Notes: generated from the sequence alone by a model not told the origin. A DNA stretch of 64,000 nt from Vibrio bathopelagicus (GCF_014879975.1 NZ_CP062500.1:310001-374000), one strand, 5' to 3'. Counted from the first letter of the stretch, positions 7,967 through 17,086 are shown. A program made the numbers and translations.

Positions 7967-8437
7967 ATGATTCGCGCACTTATTGTTATTGCCTTAATCC
8001 TTTCTCTATATCAGGGGCAAAAAGTTATGAAATCACAACTTAATCGCGGGGTTCGTAATAACAACCCGCTCAACATTCGCATTAGTGGCAACGCTTGGAC
8101 GGGTAAGGTCACGCCATCGAAAGATAAGGCTTTTGAAACCTTCTCGGATTCAAAGTACGGCTTTCGAGCCGCAACCAAACTCATCCGCAGCTATCAGAAC
8201 CTTTATGGACTGAATACGCTCTCGGGCATTATCCATCGTTGGGCGCCAGAGAGTGATAACAACGATACCGAAAATTACATTCAGTTTGTGGCTAGCAAGG
8301 TTGGTGTAAATCCTAGTGCCGCTTTAAATCTCTATGACGATCATTTCATGACTCGTCTTGTTCATGCCATGTCCATCATGGAAGTCGGGCGATATTACTC
8401 GGTGAATGACGCAGCTGCAGGGGTCGCGCTTGTATGA
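7967..8437 (+). CDS. phage peptidoglycan hydrolase-like protein (structural protein P5-like)
   Basis: A 12-residue hydrophobic N-terminal segment is followed by the signature NNNPLNIR (residues 31-38) and a tryptophan/glycine pair (NAWTGK), a pattern I recall from PM2-type structural protein P5 annotations and small phage transglycosylase-like proteins. The downstream FETFSDSKYGFRAATKLIR segment is typical of the same group. The hydrophobic N-terminus would tether the enzyme to the virion or host membrane, so it may help DNA entry or lysis. AGGAGG lies just upstream. The stop overlaps the next start (ATGA). Confidence 0.65.
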   Translation: MIRALIVIALILSLYQGQKVMKSQLNRGVRNNNPLNIRISGNAWTGKVTPSKDKAFETFSDSKYGFRAATKLIRSYQNLYGLNTLSGIIHRWAPESDNNDTENYIQFVASKVGVNPSAALNLYDDHFMTRLVHAMSIMEVGRYYSVNDAAAGVALV

Positions 8438-8523
8438 CCAAACAAGAAGTAATGCAACGTTTGGCGGTTGGGATTCTGACCGCTTTAATCAGCGCTTATA
8501 TCTGGAAGCGCATCAACAGCTAG
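8434..8523 (+). CDS. 29-aa single-span membrane peptide
   Basis: The ATG overlaps the stop of the lysozyme-like gene by four bases. The product has a polar N-terminus (MTKQEVMQR), a short hydrophobic helix (LAVGILTALISAYIW) and a basic end (KRINS). Size and position right after a hydrolase suggest a lysis accessory or a minor virion membrane peptide. It is supported only by the overlap and the clear span. Confidence 0.45.
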   Translation: MTKQEVMQRLAVGILTALISAYIWKRINS

Positions 8524-8532
8524 GGACTAACA

Positions 8533-8730
8533 ATGAAAGTAGATTTTAAACAGTTATCGACTAAGAAAGGGCTTGCGTTAATTGGGGCGGGTATTGCTCT
8601 TGCTGCGGGACACCCTGAACTACTTACTGCGAGCGTTTCAGAAACGGGCGTTCAGTATGGAGGGCTTTTGGGTACCTTAGTTCCATTAGCAATTGGCCTA
8701 TGGGAAACCCTACGTAATGAGTTTAAATGA
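8533..8730 (+). CDS. holin-like small membrane protein, 65 aa
   Basis: A basic N-terminus is followed by two hydrophobic stretches (LALIGAGIALAAG and LLGTLVPLAIGLW) around a polar turn, and the C-terminus is charged. This two-span topology with charged ends, downstream of a hydrolase, resembles class II holins, which form membrane lesions that let the hydrolase reach the wall. TAGGGA lies before the ATG. The function is inferred from topology and order. Confidence 0.5.
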   Translation: MKVDFKQLSTKKGLALIGAGIALAAGHPELLTASVSETGVQYGGLLGTLVPLAIGLWETLRNEFK

Positions 8731-8852
8731 TTATGGTTGAATTACTTCAGTATTTAACATCTATGGGGTTGCCACCGTCGATGCTTGTGATTATCGCGAT
8801 CTTCTGGAGGCATAACAACCGACTCATACGGCTCGAAACTAAGGTGTTTTAA
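8727..8852 (+). CDS. small membrane-associated protein, 41 aa, last gene of the late operon
   Basis: The start overlaps the previous stop (ATGA). One hydrophobic segment (PPSMLVIIAIFW) is followed by an arginine-rich tail (RHNNRLIRLETKVF). It may be a lysis accessory protein paired with the upstream holin-like protein; nothing else can be said from sequence. Confidence 0.45.
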   Translation: MIMVELLQYLTSMGLPPSMLVIIAIFWRHNNRLIRLETKVF

Positions 8853-8886
8853 ATATCATTTTTCGTATGACTTTTGTGTATAGAAG

Positions 8887-8911
8887 TCCACTCATAGTAG
8901 TGGATTTTTTA
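8887..8911 (+). terminator. intrinsic terminator of the prophage late operon
   Basis: The inverted repeat TCCACT/AGTGGA with a six-base loop is followed by TTTTTT, directly downstream of the last late gene. Confidence 0.65.
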
Positions 8912-9043
8912 TTGTTCCATGAGGCTTGTTTCAGAAATGAAATCTAACTTTCCAATAAAATGCTCAATAGTGGGCTGATGTAGGTGATAGTTTAATGAAA
9001 TGAGAATTATTTGTGTTATTTGTTGATATGTGTGGTGATTATT

Positions 9044-9409
9044 ATGGATAAAATAAATGTTAATGAAAAATTTGAGTTGTTTTCTGAAACATGGACGCCA
9101 AAGATTATAGCTGAATCAAATGGACAGCTAGTTAAGATTGCAAAGGGGGTTGGTGAGTTGCTTTGGCATAAGCATGAGAATGAAGATGAGCTCTTTCTAG
9201 TATTTAAAGGGCAGCTTACTCTGCAACTTCGCACTGGTAATATTGTTTTAAATCCTGGAGAAATGTTTGTTGTGCCAAAAGGTACTGATCACTGTCCATT
9301 AGCTACACCAGATACTCATTTTATGATGGTTGAACCGTCTTCAACTGCACATACTGGTGAGTTTAAGAATGAAGTGACTATCGAATTTGAAGAGCAAGAG
9401 TGGATCTAA
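9044..9409 (+). CDS. small cupin-domain protein, probable prophage accessory gene
   Basis: The 121-residue protein is a single cupin barrel. Motif 1 ligands are visible as H42-x-H44 and E49 (WHKHENEDEL), and motif 2 includes PKGTDHCP with H83, so a metal site is likely. The start at 9044 has GGTGA six bases upstream. The gene stands alone after the late-operon terminator, is more AT-rich to the eye than its neighbours and is followed by a bidirectional hairpin before the convergent integrase. This position is typical of a cargo gene carried by a prophage. Substrate and role are unknown. Confidence 0.7.
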   Translation: MDKINVNEKFELFSETWTPKIIAESNGQLVKIAKGVGELLWHKHENEDELFLVFKGQLTLQLRTGNIVLNPGEMFVVPKGTDHCPLATPDTHFMMVEPSSTAHTGEFKNEVTIEFEEQEWI

Positions 9410-9493
9410 ATAAATATTGAGATTGGTATCTCTAGTGGATTTATGGACGTAGTGGTCTTTGTTTTTATTTAAAACAGTTGGTTAAACCAAATC

Positions 9494-9518
9494 AAAGCCA
9501 TCTTGGATGGCTTTATTA
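9494..9518. terminator. bidirectional terminator between cupin gene and integrase
   Basis: The repeat AAAGCCATC/GATGGCTTT with a three-base loop and flanking A and T bases lies between the convergent cupin and integrase genes. Confidence 0.6.
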
Positions 9519-10589
9519 CTATTGGTTCTCTTTTAAGTGCAATTTTGCAGGGTATAGTTGAGTATAAACTTGCCAAAGAATGTTTAGATTTCTATGTCCA
9601 GTAACTTGAGCAACTTCCTCTATTGAGTAGCCCTTTTCAAACAACCTACTTGCTCCCTCTCTCCGTAAATCGTGATACCTCAAGTCTTCAATTCCTAATT
9701 CGTTCCTCACTCTCTGAAAGCCTGCGCTAACGCTTCGTGAGTTGTATGGAAAAATAAGCTCACCTTTGTTTGGTTGTTTTAGTGCGATCTCAAATGACTC
9801 GCCAAGCAACGGCACAACCATGTGGTTACCTTCTTTCTTCCTTGGGTCTTTTCTATCTCTAACCAGTATCGTTTTATGTTCTTGGTTAAGGTCTTCCCAA
9901 CGCAGGTTGCAGACTTCACCAATTCGCATACAAGTAAGAATGCTGAATTCAAGAATGTCGGTGAATGGGATTCGAGTTTTGCCGTTTGGCCTGAATGACT
10001 CACGTTGTTCTAATCCAAGCTTTAAACGTTTGAGTTCTTCTGAAGTTGGGCGGCGTGTTCGCTTCTGGCTTTTACCGATTAGCCCCATATCAATGAGAAC
10101 AGGAATTGCTTCATCAAATATCTGAAAGTTGGCTGCGATATTGAACACAGGTTTCGCTTTTTTCATGACAGAACGGAGGTAAGCAACATCGTGATAGACC
10201 GTTGCACCGCCAGCCCCTCCGCCTTTACGGTTTTTACAGTGTTGGATTAAGTCGCTAGTTCTTAGCTTGTCGCTTTCAATCTTGGATATGTCGCAGTCAC
10301 GCAATAGCTTGACCACGTATTGTTTCGTTCGCCCTGTTTTATCCCATAAATCAGGCTCTTCCATAAACTTGTCCAGAAGTACGTACAGCGGTACGGATTT
10401 CTGTCCGGATTCATCAGGGTTTTCTAGCTCAAGAACCCGTTTATTTGCATAGGTTCTAGCGAGCTCTTTTTTCCTGAATGTTTTCGATTCCCTGTGTATA
10501 ATCGCCGAATTCTTTTTGACTACAATGTCCACTGTGAAGCGTGATTCACCGCTTTTTAGTGTTCTTTTTTTAATGCTAAATGATGCCAT
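9519..10589 (-). CDS. int: tyrosine recombinase, prophage integrase of the dusA-associated group
   Basis: The enzyme should integrate and excise the prophage by site-specific recombination. The catalytic domain shows the first arginine box (CMRIGEVCNLRWEDL), H306-x-x-R309 (HDLRREG), H332 (TGHRN) and the nucleophile Y342 in QVYTQLYP. The N-terminal arm-binding and SAM-like core-binding regions precede it. The start at 10589 is preferred because GGAGTAGGA lies just upstream; the longer frame from 10655 has no such site. Product length is 356 residues. Orientation, with the 5' end facing dusA, matches the known group of integrases that use dusA as attachment site. A LexA box lies about 70 bases upstream of the start. 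Confidence 0.9.
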   Translation of the reverse strand: MASFSIKKRTLKSGESRFTVDIVVKKNSAIIHRESKTFRKKELARTYANKRVLELENPDESGQKSVPLYVLLDKFMEEPDLWDKTGRTKQYVVKLLRDCDISKIESDKLRTSDLIQHCKNRKGGGAGGATVYHDVAYLRSVMKKAKPVFNIAANFQIFDEAIPVLIDMGLIGKSQKRTRRPTSEELKRLKLGLEQRESFRPNGKTRIPFTDILEFSILTCMRIGEVCNLRWEDLNQEHKTILVRDRKDPRKKEGNHMVVPLLGESFEIALKQPNKGELIFPYNSRSVSAGFQRVRNELGIEDLRYHDLRREGASRLFEKGYSIEEVAQVTGHRNLNILWQVYTQLYPAKLHLKENQ

Positions 10590-10657
10590 TCGTCCTACTC
10601 CATCGATACGTACTATATGCGTACTGAGTGGGTGAGTTTGGGGCAACTCTAGCAAAT

Positions 10658-10677
10658 TGCTGTATATATATACAGTA
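10658..10677. promoter_or_regulatory. near-consensus LexA (SOS) box between integrase and dusA
   Basis: The sequence TGCTGTATATATATACAGTA differs at one position from the E. coli LexA consensus TACTGTATATATATACAGTA. It lies 69 bases before the integrase start and 23 bases before the dusA start, so it could repress either or both. Confidence 0.75.
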
Positions 10678-10699
10678 TATAGATTTCGAGTAACACCTT

Positions 10700-11701
10700 A
10701 TGAAACCTGACAATACTAGTAAATACGCGGCTAACCGCTTATCCGTTGCACCCATGCTCGATTGGACCGACCGCCACTGTCGTTACTTTCACCGTTTGCT
10801 TTCTCAGCAGACTCTTCTGTACACGGAAATGGTAACCACAGGTGCGATCTTATATGGTAAGGGTGACTTCCTAGAATATAACGAACAAGAACATCCCCTT
10901 GCACTTCAACTTGGTGGTTCAAACCCTGTTGATTTAGCTGCTTGTGCCAAGCTTGCTGGTGAGCGTGGCTATGATGAAGTAAACCTTAACGTAGGTTGTC
11001 CTTCAGACCGAGTTCAGAATGGTCGCTTTGGTGCATGCTTGATGGCTGAGCCTGAGCTGGTGGCAGATTGCGTATCGGCGATGAAAGAAGTGACTGATAT
11101 TCCAATTACTGTGAAAACGCGAATTGGTATCGATGACCAAGACTCTTATGAGTTTCTAACTAAGTTTGTTTCGACGGTTTCTGAAAAAGGCGGCTGTGAG
11201 CAATTTACTATTCACGCGCGTAAAGCATGGTTGAGTGGCCTTAGCCCTAAAGAGAACCGCGAGATCCCACCTTTAAATTATGACCGTGCGTACCAAATTA
11301 AGAAAGATTTCTCTGATCTTGTGATTGCTGTAAATGGTGGCATTACGACTCTTGATCAAACTAAAGAGCACTTGCAGCACCTTGATGGTGTGATGATCGG
11401 TCGTGAGGCATACCATAGTCCGTTTATCTTGGCTGAAGTCGACCAACAGATCTTTGGCTTAGATACGCCAATCAAGAAGCGCTCACAAGTAGTTGAAGAG
11501 ATGTACCCGTACATTGAGCGTGAATTATCGAATGGTGCAAGCCTAGGACATATATCTCGTCACATGCTTGGTTTGTTCCAAAGTATGCCGGGTGCTAGAC
11601 AGTGGCGTCGTTACATTAGTGAGAATGCGCATAAGAAAGGCGCGGGTATCGAGGTGGTGCAGGCAGCATTGGCTAAGATTCCTAAAGAGCTAAACGTATA
11701 A
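10700..11701 (+). CDS. dusA: tRNA-dihydrouridine(20/20a) synthase DusA
   Basis: DusA uses FMN and NADPH to reduce uridine at positions 20/20a in the tRNA D-loop. The 333-residue protein starts the TIM barrel with the family signature [14 protein letters not shown], has the tRNA/uridine-binding [20 protein letters not shown] with the catalytic cysteine, and ends with the MLGLFQ helical domain. It is full length, so the prophage insertion regenerated or preserved the 5' end. It is followed by pspG as in other gammaproteobacteria. The native promoter may have been replaced by prophage sequence, with the LexA box just upstream. Confidence 0.95.
   Translation: MKPDNTSKYAANRLSVAPMLDWTDRHCRYFHRLLSQQTLLYTEMVTTGAILYGKGDFLEYNEQEHPLALQLGGSNPVDLAACAKLAGERGYDEVNLNVGCPSDRVQNGRFGACLMAEPELVADCVSAMKEVTDIPITVKTRIGIDDQDSYEFLTKFVSTVSEKGGCEQFTIHARKAWLSGLSPKENREIPPLNYDRAYQIKKDFSDLVIAVNGGITTLDQTKEHLQHLDGVMIGREAYHSPFILAEVDQQIFGLDTPIKKRSQVVEEMYPYIERELSNGASLGHISRHMLGLFQSMPGARQWRRYISENAHKKGAGIEVVQAALAKIPKELNV
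10745..10778. other. candidate attR core within the dusA 5' end
   Basis: Elements that use dusA as target recombine within the first codons, in the conserved stretch encoding [11 protein letters not shown]. This interval is that stretch. The matching attL copy would lie left of the window, so the site is inferred from known behaviour of the integrase group, not seen as a repeat here. Confidence 0.35.
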
Positions 11702-11786
11702 CCTCCCTCGAGGTGAAAATTTTGAGCTTAAAAACTTAAGGCTAAATTCGCCATTAGAGGCTAAATTGACCATCAAGATATTCCCT

Positions 11787-11818
11787 AAAAGCCACGCATG
11801 AAGATGTGTGGCTTTTTA
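11787..11818 (+). terminator. intrinsic terminator of dusA
   Basis: AAAAGCCAC pairs with GTGTGGCTTTTT around a short loop, followed by T residues, about 85 bases after the dusA stop. Confidence 0.7.
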
Positions 11819-11857
11819 TTTGATTGATAAGTAAGGGGTTTACTGGTTTTCTTAACT

Positions 11858-11873
11858 TGGTATAGAAGCTGCA
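11858..11873 (+). promoter_or_regulatory. sigma-54 promoter of pspG
   Basis: TGGTATAGAAGCTGCA fits the sigma-54 consensus TGGCAC-R-N4-TTGCA, with the invariant GG and GC elements at the right spacing. It lies 50 bases upstream of pspG, which in E. coli is transcribed by sigma-54 RNA polymerase with the activator PspF. Confidence 0.75.
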
Positions 11874-11922
11874 ATACTAGAAAGTAGGAAAGATAGGTCA
11901 TTAACTCATTAGGGAGACCATT

Positions 11923-12144
11923 ATGTTTGAATTAATCTTTGTTCTTATTTTCGTCGCAACTCTACTTGTCACAGGCATCACGTTTATGACGGTATTGGCT
12001 ACAACCGGAGTCGCGTTAGCAGTCATGTTGGTCTTAGGTATGATGGGCGTTGTGTTTAAGTTGCTGCCTTGGTTAATTGTGATTGCACTTGGTATCTGGT
12101 TTTTCAAAAACTTTGTACACAGTTCTAACCAAAGACGTTACTAA
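11923..12144 (+). CDS. pspG: envelope stress response protein PspG
   Basis: PspG is an effector of the phage shock response, which protects the inner membrane potential. The 73-residue protein is almost wholly hydrophobic with two spans, contains the characteristic KLLPWLIVIALGIW segment and ends with the basic tail SSNQRRY. AGGGAGACC precedes the ATG. The dusA-pspG adjacency and the sigma-54 promoter both match the E. coli locus. Confidence 0.9.
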   Translation: MFELIFVLIFVATLLVTGITFMTVLATTGVALAVMLVLGMMGVVFKLLPWLIVIALGIWFFKNFVHSSNQRRY

Positions 12145-12279
12145 GGTCATGGTGTCGTCAAATCTTTGATCGTCAGCGGTTTATCGTTTTAGAATTTAAG
12201 ATGTGTGGTAGAATTTTCCCCAATAATCTATGAATGTGCATACAATTAGCACAACGATATGGAATTGGAGCTACCTCAA

Positions 12280-12948
12280 ATGAATAAAATGCCATTAATT
12301 GCTTTAGTGGGAATGCTATCTTTAAGCTCGGCAGTATCTGCTGAAGAAGAGTTTTCTTACACGGCTAAAGTCGGTGCCGATATGTGGTGGGGAAGTACAA
12401 AGCTAAACGAAGTTAGACAAGATGATGACTCTAACTCTCCTTCGTTGTATGTCGCATTTGAGCACAATGCCCCGATGCTACCAAACGCTAGTTTTCGCTA
12501 TACTTCTGTCGATGCGGATTCATTGGCCTTCGATAAGTACGACTACACCTTCTATTACACATTGTTAGATCACAAGTTGATGAACTTTGATGCAGGTGTG
12601 ACGTTCACGCAATACTCAAACTCTAACTACATCGAACCGAAAGCTAATGGTGCGCAAACCAGTTTCGATGAGTTTACTTGGAGTTTCTACGGTAATGCAG
12701 AGATCAATGTTCCTGACACCAACTTCGATATCATTGGTACGATGGAGTTCGGTGATAGCAGTGGCATCAAGAGCACTGACTTGATGGCGGGTGTTCAGTA
12801 CCGAATTCCTGTGTCAAAATCTGAAATTGCCCTGCGTGGTGGTTACCGTGTTATCGATCTAGATTCGGATGAGTTCTTTAGCTCTGAACTAGGCAAGAGC
12901 TTTGTTATGGTTGACGGCTGGTTCGCAGGCGCTGAAGTGCGCTTTTAG
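12280..12948 (+). CDS. outer-membrane beta-barrel protein (TIGR04219-like)
   Basis: The start at 12280 gives a clean signal peptide (MNKMPLIALVGMLSLSSAVSA, cut after SA) and has GGAG nine bases upstream. The mature part of about 200 residues alternates polar and aromatic residues in strands, begins with KVGADMWWGS and ends with the outer-membrane signature GAEVRF with terminal phenylalanine. This pattern is that of the small outer-membrane barrel family common in Vibrio and Shewanella. No ligand or enzyme activity is known to me. It is a monocistronic gene with its own terminator. Confidence 0.75.
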   Translation: MNKMPLIALVGMLSLSSAVSAEEEFSYTAKVGADMWWGSTKLNEVRQDDDSNSPSLYVAFEHNAPMLPNASFRYTSVDADSLAFDKYDYTFYYTLLDHKLMNFDAGVTFTQYSNSNYIEPKANGAQTSFDEFTWSFYGNAEINVPDTNFDIIGTMEFGDSSGIKSTDLMAGVQYRIPVSKSEIALRGGYRVIDLDSDEFFSSELGKSFVMVDGWFAGAEVRF

Positions 12949-12980
12949 GCTATTCAAGCTCATTTAGAACGGATTTTAAG

Positions 12981-13010
12981 AACGTCACTTTATTAAGTGG
13001 CGTTTTTTTA
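12981..13010 (+). terminator. intrinsic terminator of the outer-membrane barrel gene
   Basis: AACGTCACTT and AAGTGGCGTT pair around a short loop and are followed by a T-run, just after the gene. Confidence 0.7.
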
Positions 13011-13139
13011 TATCTATTGATTATATCTTTCTGGAATTAGTTAGCACATTCATCACTTTCGACCATCCTTAATACAGAGATCTAATTAGCGTCTATTCTT
13101 ATAAGGTCTATGTTGTGGGGTCAAAGCAAGGGATGGAAT

Positions 13140-13370
13140 ATGACACTCAATGAATTACGAAATTTATATAGAGAAAACCTGTTAGTTGAAGCAATTATAG
13201 AGCCCTCAATTCAAGAAGGGTCTTGGGTTGTGGAGTTTCGCCATATGGGAGGTGGCTTTGTTCTGCTTACTGATGTTCATGGTGAAGAGTGCCATTACGC
13301 AGATCTGGACCTAGCATCTAAGTCGGCAATGGCCGTTGGCTTTCAGCAAGTACGCATTGAAAACCAGTAA
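13140..13370 (+). CDS. conserved small hypothetical protein, 76 aa
   Basis: The start at 13140 has GGGATGGA immediately upstream and is preferred to 13110. The soluble protein has an N-terminal helix (MTLNELRNLYRENLLVEAII), three short strands and a C-terminal helix (DLASKSAMAVGFQQVRIE). I do not know its function. It stands between the outer-membrane protein and the sulfite reductase operon, with a gap of about 120 bases before cysJ, so it is probably separately transcribed. Confidence 0.6.
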   Translation: MTLNELRNLYRENLLVEAIIEPSIQEGSWVVEFRHMGGGFVLLTDVHGEECHYADLDLASKSAMAVGFQQVRIENQ

Positions 13371-13493
13371 GTCAATTTACGGTTCAATCGGTTTTTACTT
13401 CCAAAAAGTTATAAAACATACTTTTCTATTCTTTCTTGTTATTAAAAGGAGTGGTTAATCTATCGTCACGCAATGATTAGGGATGTCGTGACC

Positions 13494-15359
13494 ATGTCTT
13501 TAAATAAGAAAGAGTCTTTACAAAATAATAATGCACAGTCTGGGGCTAACGAGTTACCTGGGCTAGCAGCACCACTTAATGACCAACAATTGGGTCATCT
13601 TCAGCAAACTGTTTCTGAATTATCTTCTCAGCAACTGGCATGGGTCAGTGGTTACCTGTGGGGCGTGAGCCAAGCTCAGCCTGTGGGTGCAGCTGCACCT
13701 ATCGCTCAAGCGGCCGCGGCAGTAGCGGCTAAACCTGCGGGAAAGCTAAGTATTATCTTTGCTTCTCAAACAGGTAATGCGAAAGGCGTCGCTGAATCGC
13801 TTGAGGCAGAAGCTAAAGCCTTAGGGATTGCTGTCGAGCTTTTCGATGCAAGTGATTATAAAGGTAAGAATCTAGCCAAAGAGACACACGTCATTTTTGT
13901 AGCTTCAACCAATGGTGAGGGTGAAGCCCCTGATAATGCTATTGAGTTGCATGAATTCCTTCAATCGAAGAAAGCGCCAAAATTATCGAATCTACAATAC
14001 GGTGTGATTGGTTTAGGTGACTCTAGCTATGAGTTCTTTTGCCAAACCGCTAAAGATTTCGATAACTTCCTCGCTAAGCTTGGTGCTAAATCGTTTGTCG
14101 ATCGCCTTGATTGTGATGTTGATTACGAAGAATCAGCAACGGAATGGCGCGCTAAAGCATTAGAGCAAGTAAAAGAGACGCTATCGACAGGTGCTGAGGC
14201 TGATATCGTTCAGTTACCAGTAGGCCAAGCGGCTGCTGGTCATTCGCAATACACCAAACAAAATCCATATACAGCGACACTATTGACGAGCCAAAAGATC
14301 ACGGGGCGTGACTCGGGCAAAGATGTTCGTCATATCGAGATCGATCTTGATGAGTCAGGTATTACCTACCAACCCGGCGATGCGCTAGGTGTGTGGTATG
14401 AAAACAGTTCAGAACTCGCGAATCAGATTCTTTCTAAGGTTGGGTTATCGGGTATTGAAAGTGTCGATGTTGATGGTGACAATCTATCTATCCATAGTGC
14501 GCTAGTGAGTAAATTTGAGATTACGACTTCAAACCCTCAACTTGTGACTAAGTTTGCTGAGTTATCGGGCAGCAAGAAGTTAATCAAGCTGGTGGAAGAT
14601 AAAGACAAGCTTCGTGAATATGCTGGTAATACACAAATCGTTGATGTGCTAGCTGAAAAGAAAACCAAGCTATCGGTTGATGAATTAATTGGCCTGCTAC
14701 GTAAGCTTACCCCACGCCTCTACTCTATTGCATCAAGCCAAGCAGAAGTAGATGAAGAAGTTCACTTAACGGTTGGTCTGGTTGAATATCAAAAAGGCGA
14801 AGAGTCTCGCTTAGGTGGAGCTTCTAGCTTCTTAGCTCAACGCCTTGAAGAAGGTGGTGAAGTGAAGGTTTTTGTTGAGAACAACAATAACTTCAAACTG
14901 CCACAAGACGACAGCACACCAATCATCATGGTTGGCCCGGGTACAGGTATCGCCCCCTTCCGCAGTTTTGTTCAAGAGCGTGAAAACAATGATGCTGAAG
15001 GCAAAAGCTGGTTGTTCTTCGGTGACCGTACCTTTACGCAAGATTTCTTATACCAAGTTGAATGGCAGAAATATCTCAAGTCTGGTGCGTTAAGCAAGCT
15101 TGATGTTGCCTTTAGTCGTGACCAAAAAGAAAAGGTTTATGTTCAAGATCGTTTAATCGAACAAGCAGAGCAGGTTTGGCAATGGCTTCAAGAGGGCGCA
15201 TACCTCTATGTTTGTGGTGATGCGACTCGAATGGCAAAAGATGTTCATGAAGCATTAGTTACGATAGCGGAAAAACATGGCAATCAGAGCCGCGAACAAG
15301 CTGAACAATATATTAATGATTTACGTAAAGCGAAACGTTACCAAAGGGATGTGTACTAA
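13494..15359 (+). CDS. cysJ: sulfite reductase [NADPH] flavoprotein alpha subunit
   Basis: CysJ passes electrons from NADPH through FAD and FMN to the CysI hemoprotein, which reduces sulfite to sulfide for cysteine synthesis. From the N-terminus: a leader segment like that of E. coli CysJ ([10 protein letters not shown]), an alanine-rich linker, an FMN-binding flavodoxin domain ([11 protein letters not shown]), an FAD-binding domain (RLYSIASS) and an NADP-binding domain ([12 protein letters not shown], ending YQRDVY). The start at 13494 is chosen by comparison with the family; an in-frame ATG at 13473 is possible. The stop overlaps the cysI start by one base. Confidence 0.95.
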   Translation: MSLNKKESLQNNNAQSGANELPGLAAPLNDQQLGHLQQTVSELSSQQLAWVSGYLWGVSQAQPVGAAAPIAQAAAAVAAKPAGKLSIIFASQTGNAKGVAESLEAEAKALGIAVELFDASDYKGKNLAKETHVIFVASTNGEGEAPDNAIELHEFLQSKKAPKLSNLQYGVIGLGDSSYEFFCQTAKDFDNFLAKLGAKSFVDRLDCDVDYEESATEWRAKALEQVKETLSTGAEADIVQLPVGQAAAGHSQYTKQNPYTATLLTSQKITGRDSGKDVRHIEIDLDESGITYQPGDALGVWYENSSELANQILSKVGLSGIESVDVDGDNLSIHSALVSKFEITTSNPQLVTKFAELSGSKKLIKLVEDKDKLREYAGNTQIVDVLAEKKTKLSVDELIGLLRKLTPRLYSIASSQAEVDEEVHLTVGLVEYQKGEESRLGGASSFLAQRLEEGGEVKVFVENNNNFKLPQDDSTPIIMVGPGTGIAPFRSFVQERENNDAEGKSWLFFGDRTFTQDFLYQVEWQKYLKSGALSKLDVAFSRDQKEKVYVQDRLIEQAEQVWQWLQEGAYLYVCGDATRMAKDVHEALVTIAEKHGNQSREQAEQYINDLRKAKRYQRDVY

Positions 15360-17086
15360 TGAGCAAGCAAGTAATAGAGCAAGAAGTGCTAGGTCAAGTA
15401 CTGGGACCTTTGGCTGATAACGAACGTCTTAAGCGTGAAAGTAAAAATCTTCGCGGTACGATTGAACAAGATCTCCAAGATAGAATTACTGGTGGCTTTA
15501 CTGCAGATAACTTTCAGTTGATTCGTTTCCACGGTATGTACCAACAAGACGACCGTGATATTCGTAATGAACGCACCAAGCAAAAGCTAGAACCTTTACA
15601 TAATGTAATGCTGCGTGCGCGTATGCCTGGCGGGATCATCACTCCGAAGCAGTGGTTAGCGATTGATAAATTCGCAGATGAAAGCACCTCTTATGGTTCT
15701 ATCCGTCTCACAACACGTCAAACCTTCCAGTTCCATGGTGTATTGAAGCCGAACATTAAGTTGATGCACCAAACGCTAAACAGTATTGGTATCGATTCAA
15801 TTGCTACTGCGGGTGACGTAAACCGAAATGTTTTGTGTACGACAAACCCGGTTGAGTCTGAGCTGCACCAAGAAGCTTATGAGTGGGCGAAAAAGATCAG
15901 TGAGCATCTATTACCTAAGACGCGTGCTTACGCAGAAATCTGGTTAGATGGTGAAAAACTAGAGACAACGGATGAAGAGCCAATCTTAGGTAGTAATTAT
16001 CTACCGCGTAAGTTTAAGACGACGGTTGTGATTCCTCCACAGAATGACGTCGATGTTCATGCGAATGATCTTAACTTTGTCGCGATTGCTAAAGACGGAA
16101 AGCTGGTGGGCTTTAACGTGTTAGTCGGTGGCGGCCTTGCAATGACACACGGTGATACTTCTACTTATGCACGTAAAGCTGACGACTTTGGTTTTGTGCC
16201 ATTAGATAAAACGTTAGATGTCGCCGCTGCGGTGGTAACGACTCAGCGTGATTGGGGTAACCGTTCGAACCGTAAGAACGCAAAAACCAAATACACACTC
16301 GATCGTGTTGGTATTGATGTATTCAAAGCAGAAGTAGAGAAACGTGCAGGCGTTGAGTTTTCTGAAAGCCGTCCTTATGAGTTTACTGGCCGTGGAGACC
16401 GTATTGGTTGGGCGGAAGGTATTGACGGTAAGCACCACTTAGCACTATTCATTGAAAATGGTCGCTTACTTGATTTCCCTGGGAAGTCTTTGAAAACGGG
16501 TGTTGCTGAAATTGCGAAGATCCACAAAGGTGATTTCCGTATGACTGCAAACCAAAATCTGATTGTTGCGGGTGTTTCGACTAGCCAAAAGGCCAAGATT
16601 GAGAAACTGGCGCGCCAATACGGCTTGATGGATGACGCTGTTTCTGAGCAACGTAAAAACTCCATGGCGTGTGTGGCATTTCCAACATGTCCTTTAGCAA
16701 TGGCTGAAGCGGAGCGTTTTCTACCTGAGTTCGTAACAGATGTCGAAGGCATTCTGAAGAAACATGGACTACCAGAAGAAGACAACATAATCCTCCGTAT
16801 CACGGGTTGTCCAAACGGTTGTGGTCGTGCAATGTTGGCTGAAATCGGTTTAATCGGTAAAGCTCCCGGGCGTTATAACATGCATCTAGGTGGCAACAAG
16901 GCCGGAACTCGTATTCCTAAGATGTATAAAGAGAACATCACATCTGCTCAGATCTTAGAAGAGATTGATGCGCTGGTGGGGCGTTGGGCTACAGAGCGTA
17001 AAGACAATGAAGGGTTCGGTGATTTTACAATCCGAACAGGCATCATCGAAGAGGTGATCATTTCAAAGAGGGATCTACATGCATAA
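15359..17086 (+). CDS. cysI: sulfite reductase [NADPH] hemoprotein beta subunit
   Basis: CysI carries the siroheme and a 4Fe-4S cluster and performs the six-electron reduction of sulfite. The 575-residue length is normal. The cluster and siroheme ligands are visible as C438 and C444 (CVAFPTC) and C484 and C488 (CPNGC), the canonical C-x5-C / C-x3-C arrangement. The duplicated ferredoxin-like domains include [12 protein letters not shown]. It overlaps both cysJ and cysH, so the three genes form one translationally coupled operon. Confidence 0.97.
   Translation: MSKQVIEQEVLGQVLGPLADNERLKRESKNLRGTIEQDLQDRITGGFTADNFQLIRFHGMYQQDDRDIRNERTKQKLEPLHNVMLRARMPGGIITPKQWLAIDKFADESTSYGSIRLTTRQTFQFHGVLKPNIKLMHQTLNSIGIDSIATAGDVNRNVLCTTNPVESELHQEAYEWAKKISEHLLPKTRAYAEIWLDGEKLETTDEEPILGSNYLPRKFKTTVVIPPQNDVDVHANDLNFVAIAKDGKLVGFNVLVGGGLAMTHGDTSTYARKADDFGFVPLDKTLDVAAAVVTTQRDWGNRSNRKNAKTKYTLDRVGIDVFKAEVEKRAGVEFSESRPYEFTGRGDRIGWAEGIDGKHHLALFIENGRLLDFPGKSLKTGVAEIAKIHKGDFRMTANQNLIVAGVSTSQKAKIEKLARQYGLMDDAVSEQRKNSMACVAFPTCPLAMAEAERFLPEFVTDVEGILKKHGLPEEDNIILRITGCPNGCGRAMLAEIGLIGKAPGRYNMHLGGNKAGTRIPKMYKENITSAQILEEIDALVGRWATERKDNEGFGDFTIRTGIIEEVIISKRDLHA

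Larger units (their letters stand above)
1..10744. mobile_element. PM2-like (corticovirus-type) prophage, left end outside the window
   Basis: The block runs from the window start to the 5' end of dusA. It carries Rep, packaging ATPase, a PM2 P2-like capsid protein, at least eight tiny membrane proteins, a lysozyme-like protein and an integrase, in the compact and overlapping gene style of tailless internal-membrane viruses. No tail, portal or terminase gene is visible, which fits a tailless virus. The length visible (about 10.7 kb) is close to the roughly 10 kb genome of PM2. All virion genes point rightward, while the integrase points left and abuts dusA, a known integration hot spot for prophages. 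The right boundary is placed near the dusA start by inference; the left one is not in view. Confidence 0.85.

Noticed and set aside
10589..10655. Longer N-terminus of the prophage integrase
   Set aside because: The upstream start has no ribosome-binding site, while the internal start at 10589 does and gives the usual integrase length.
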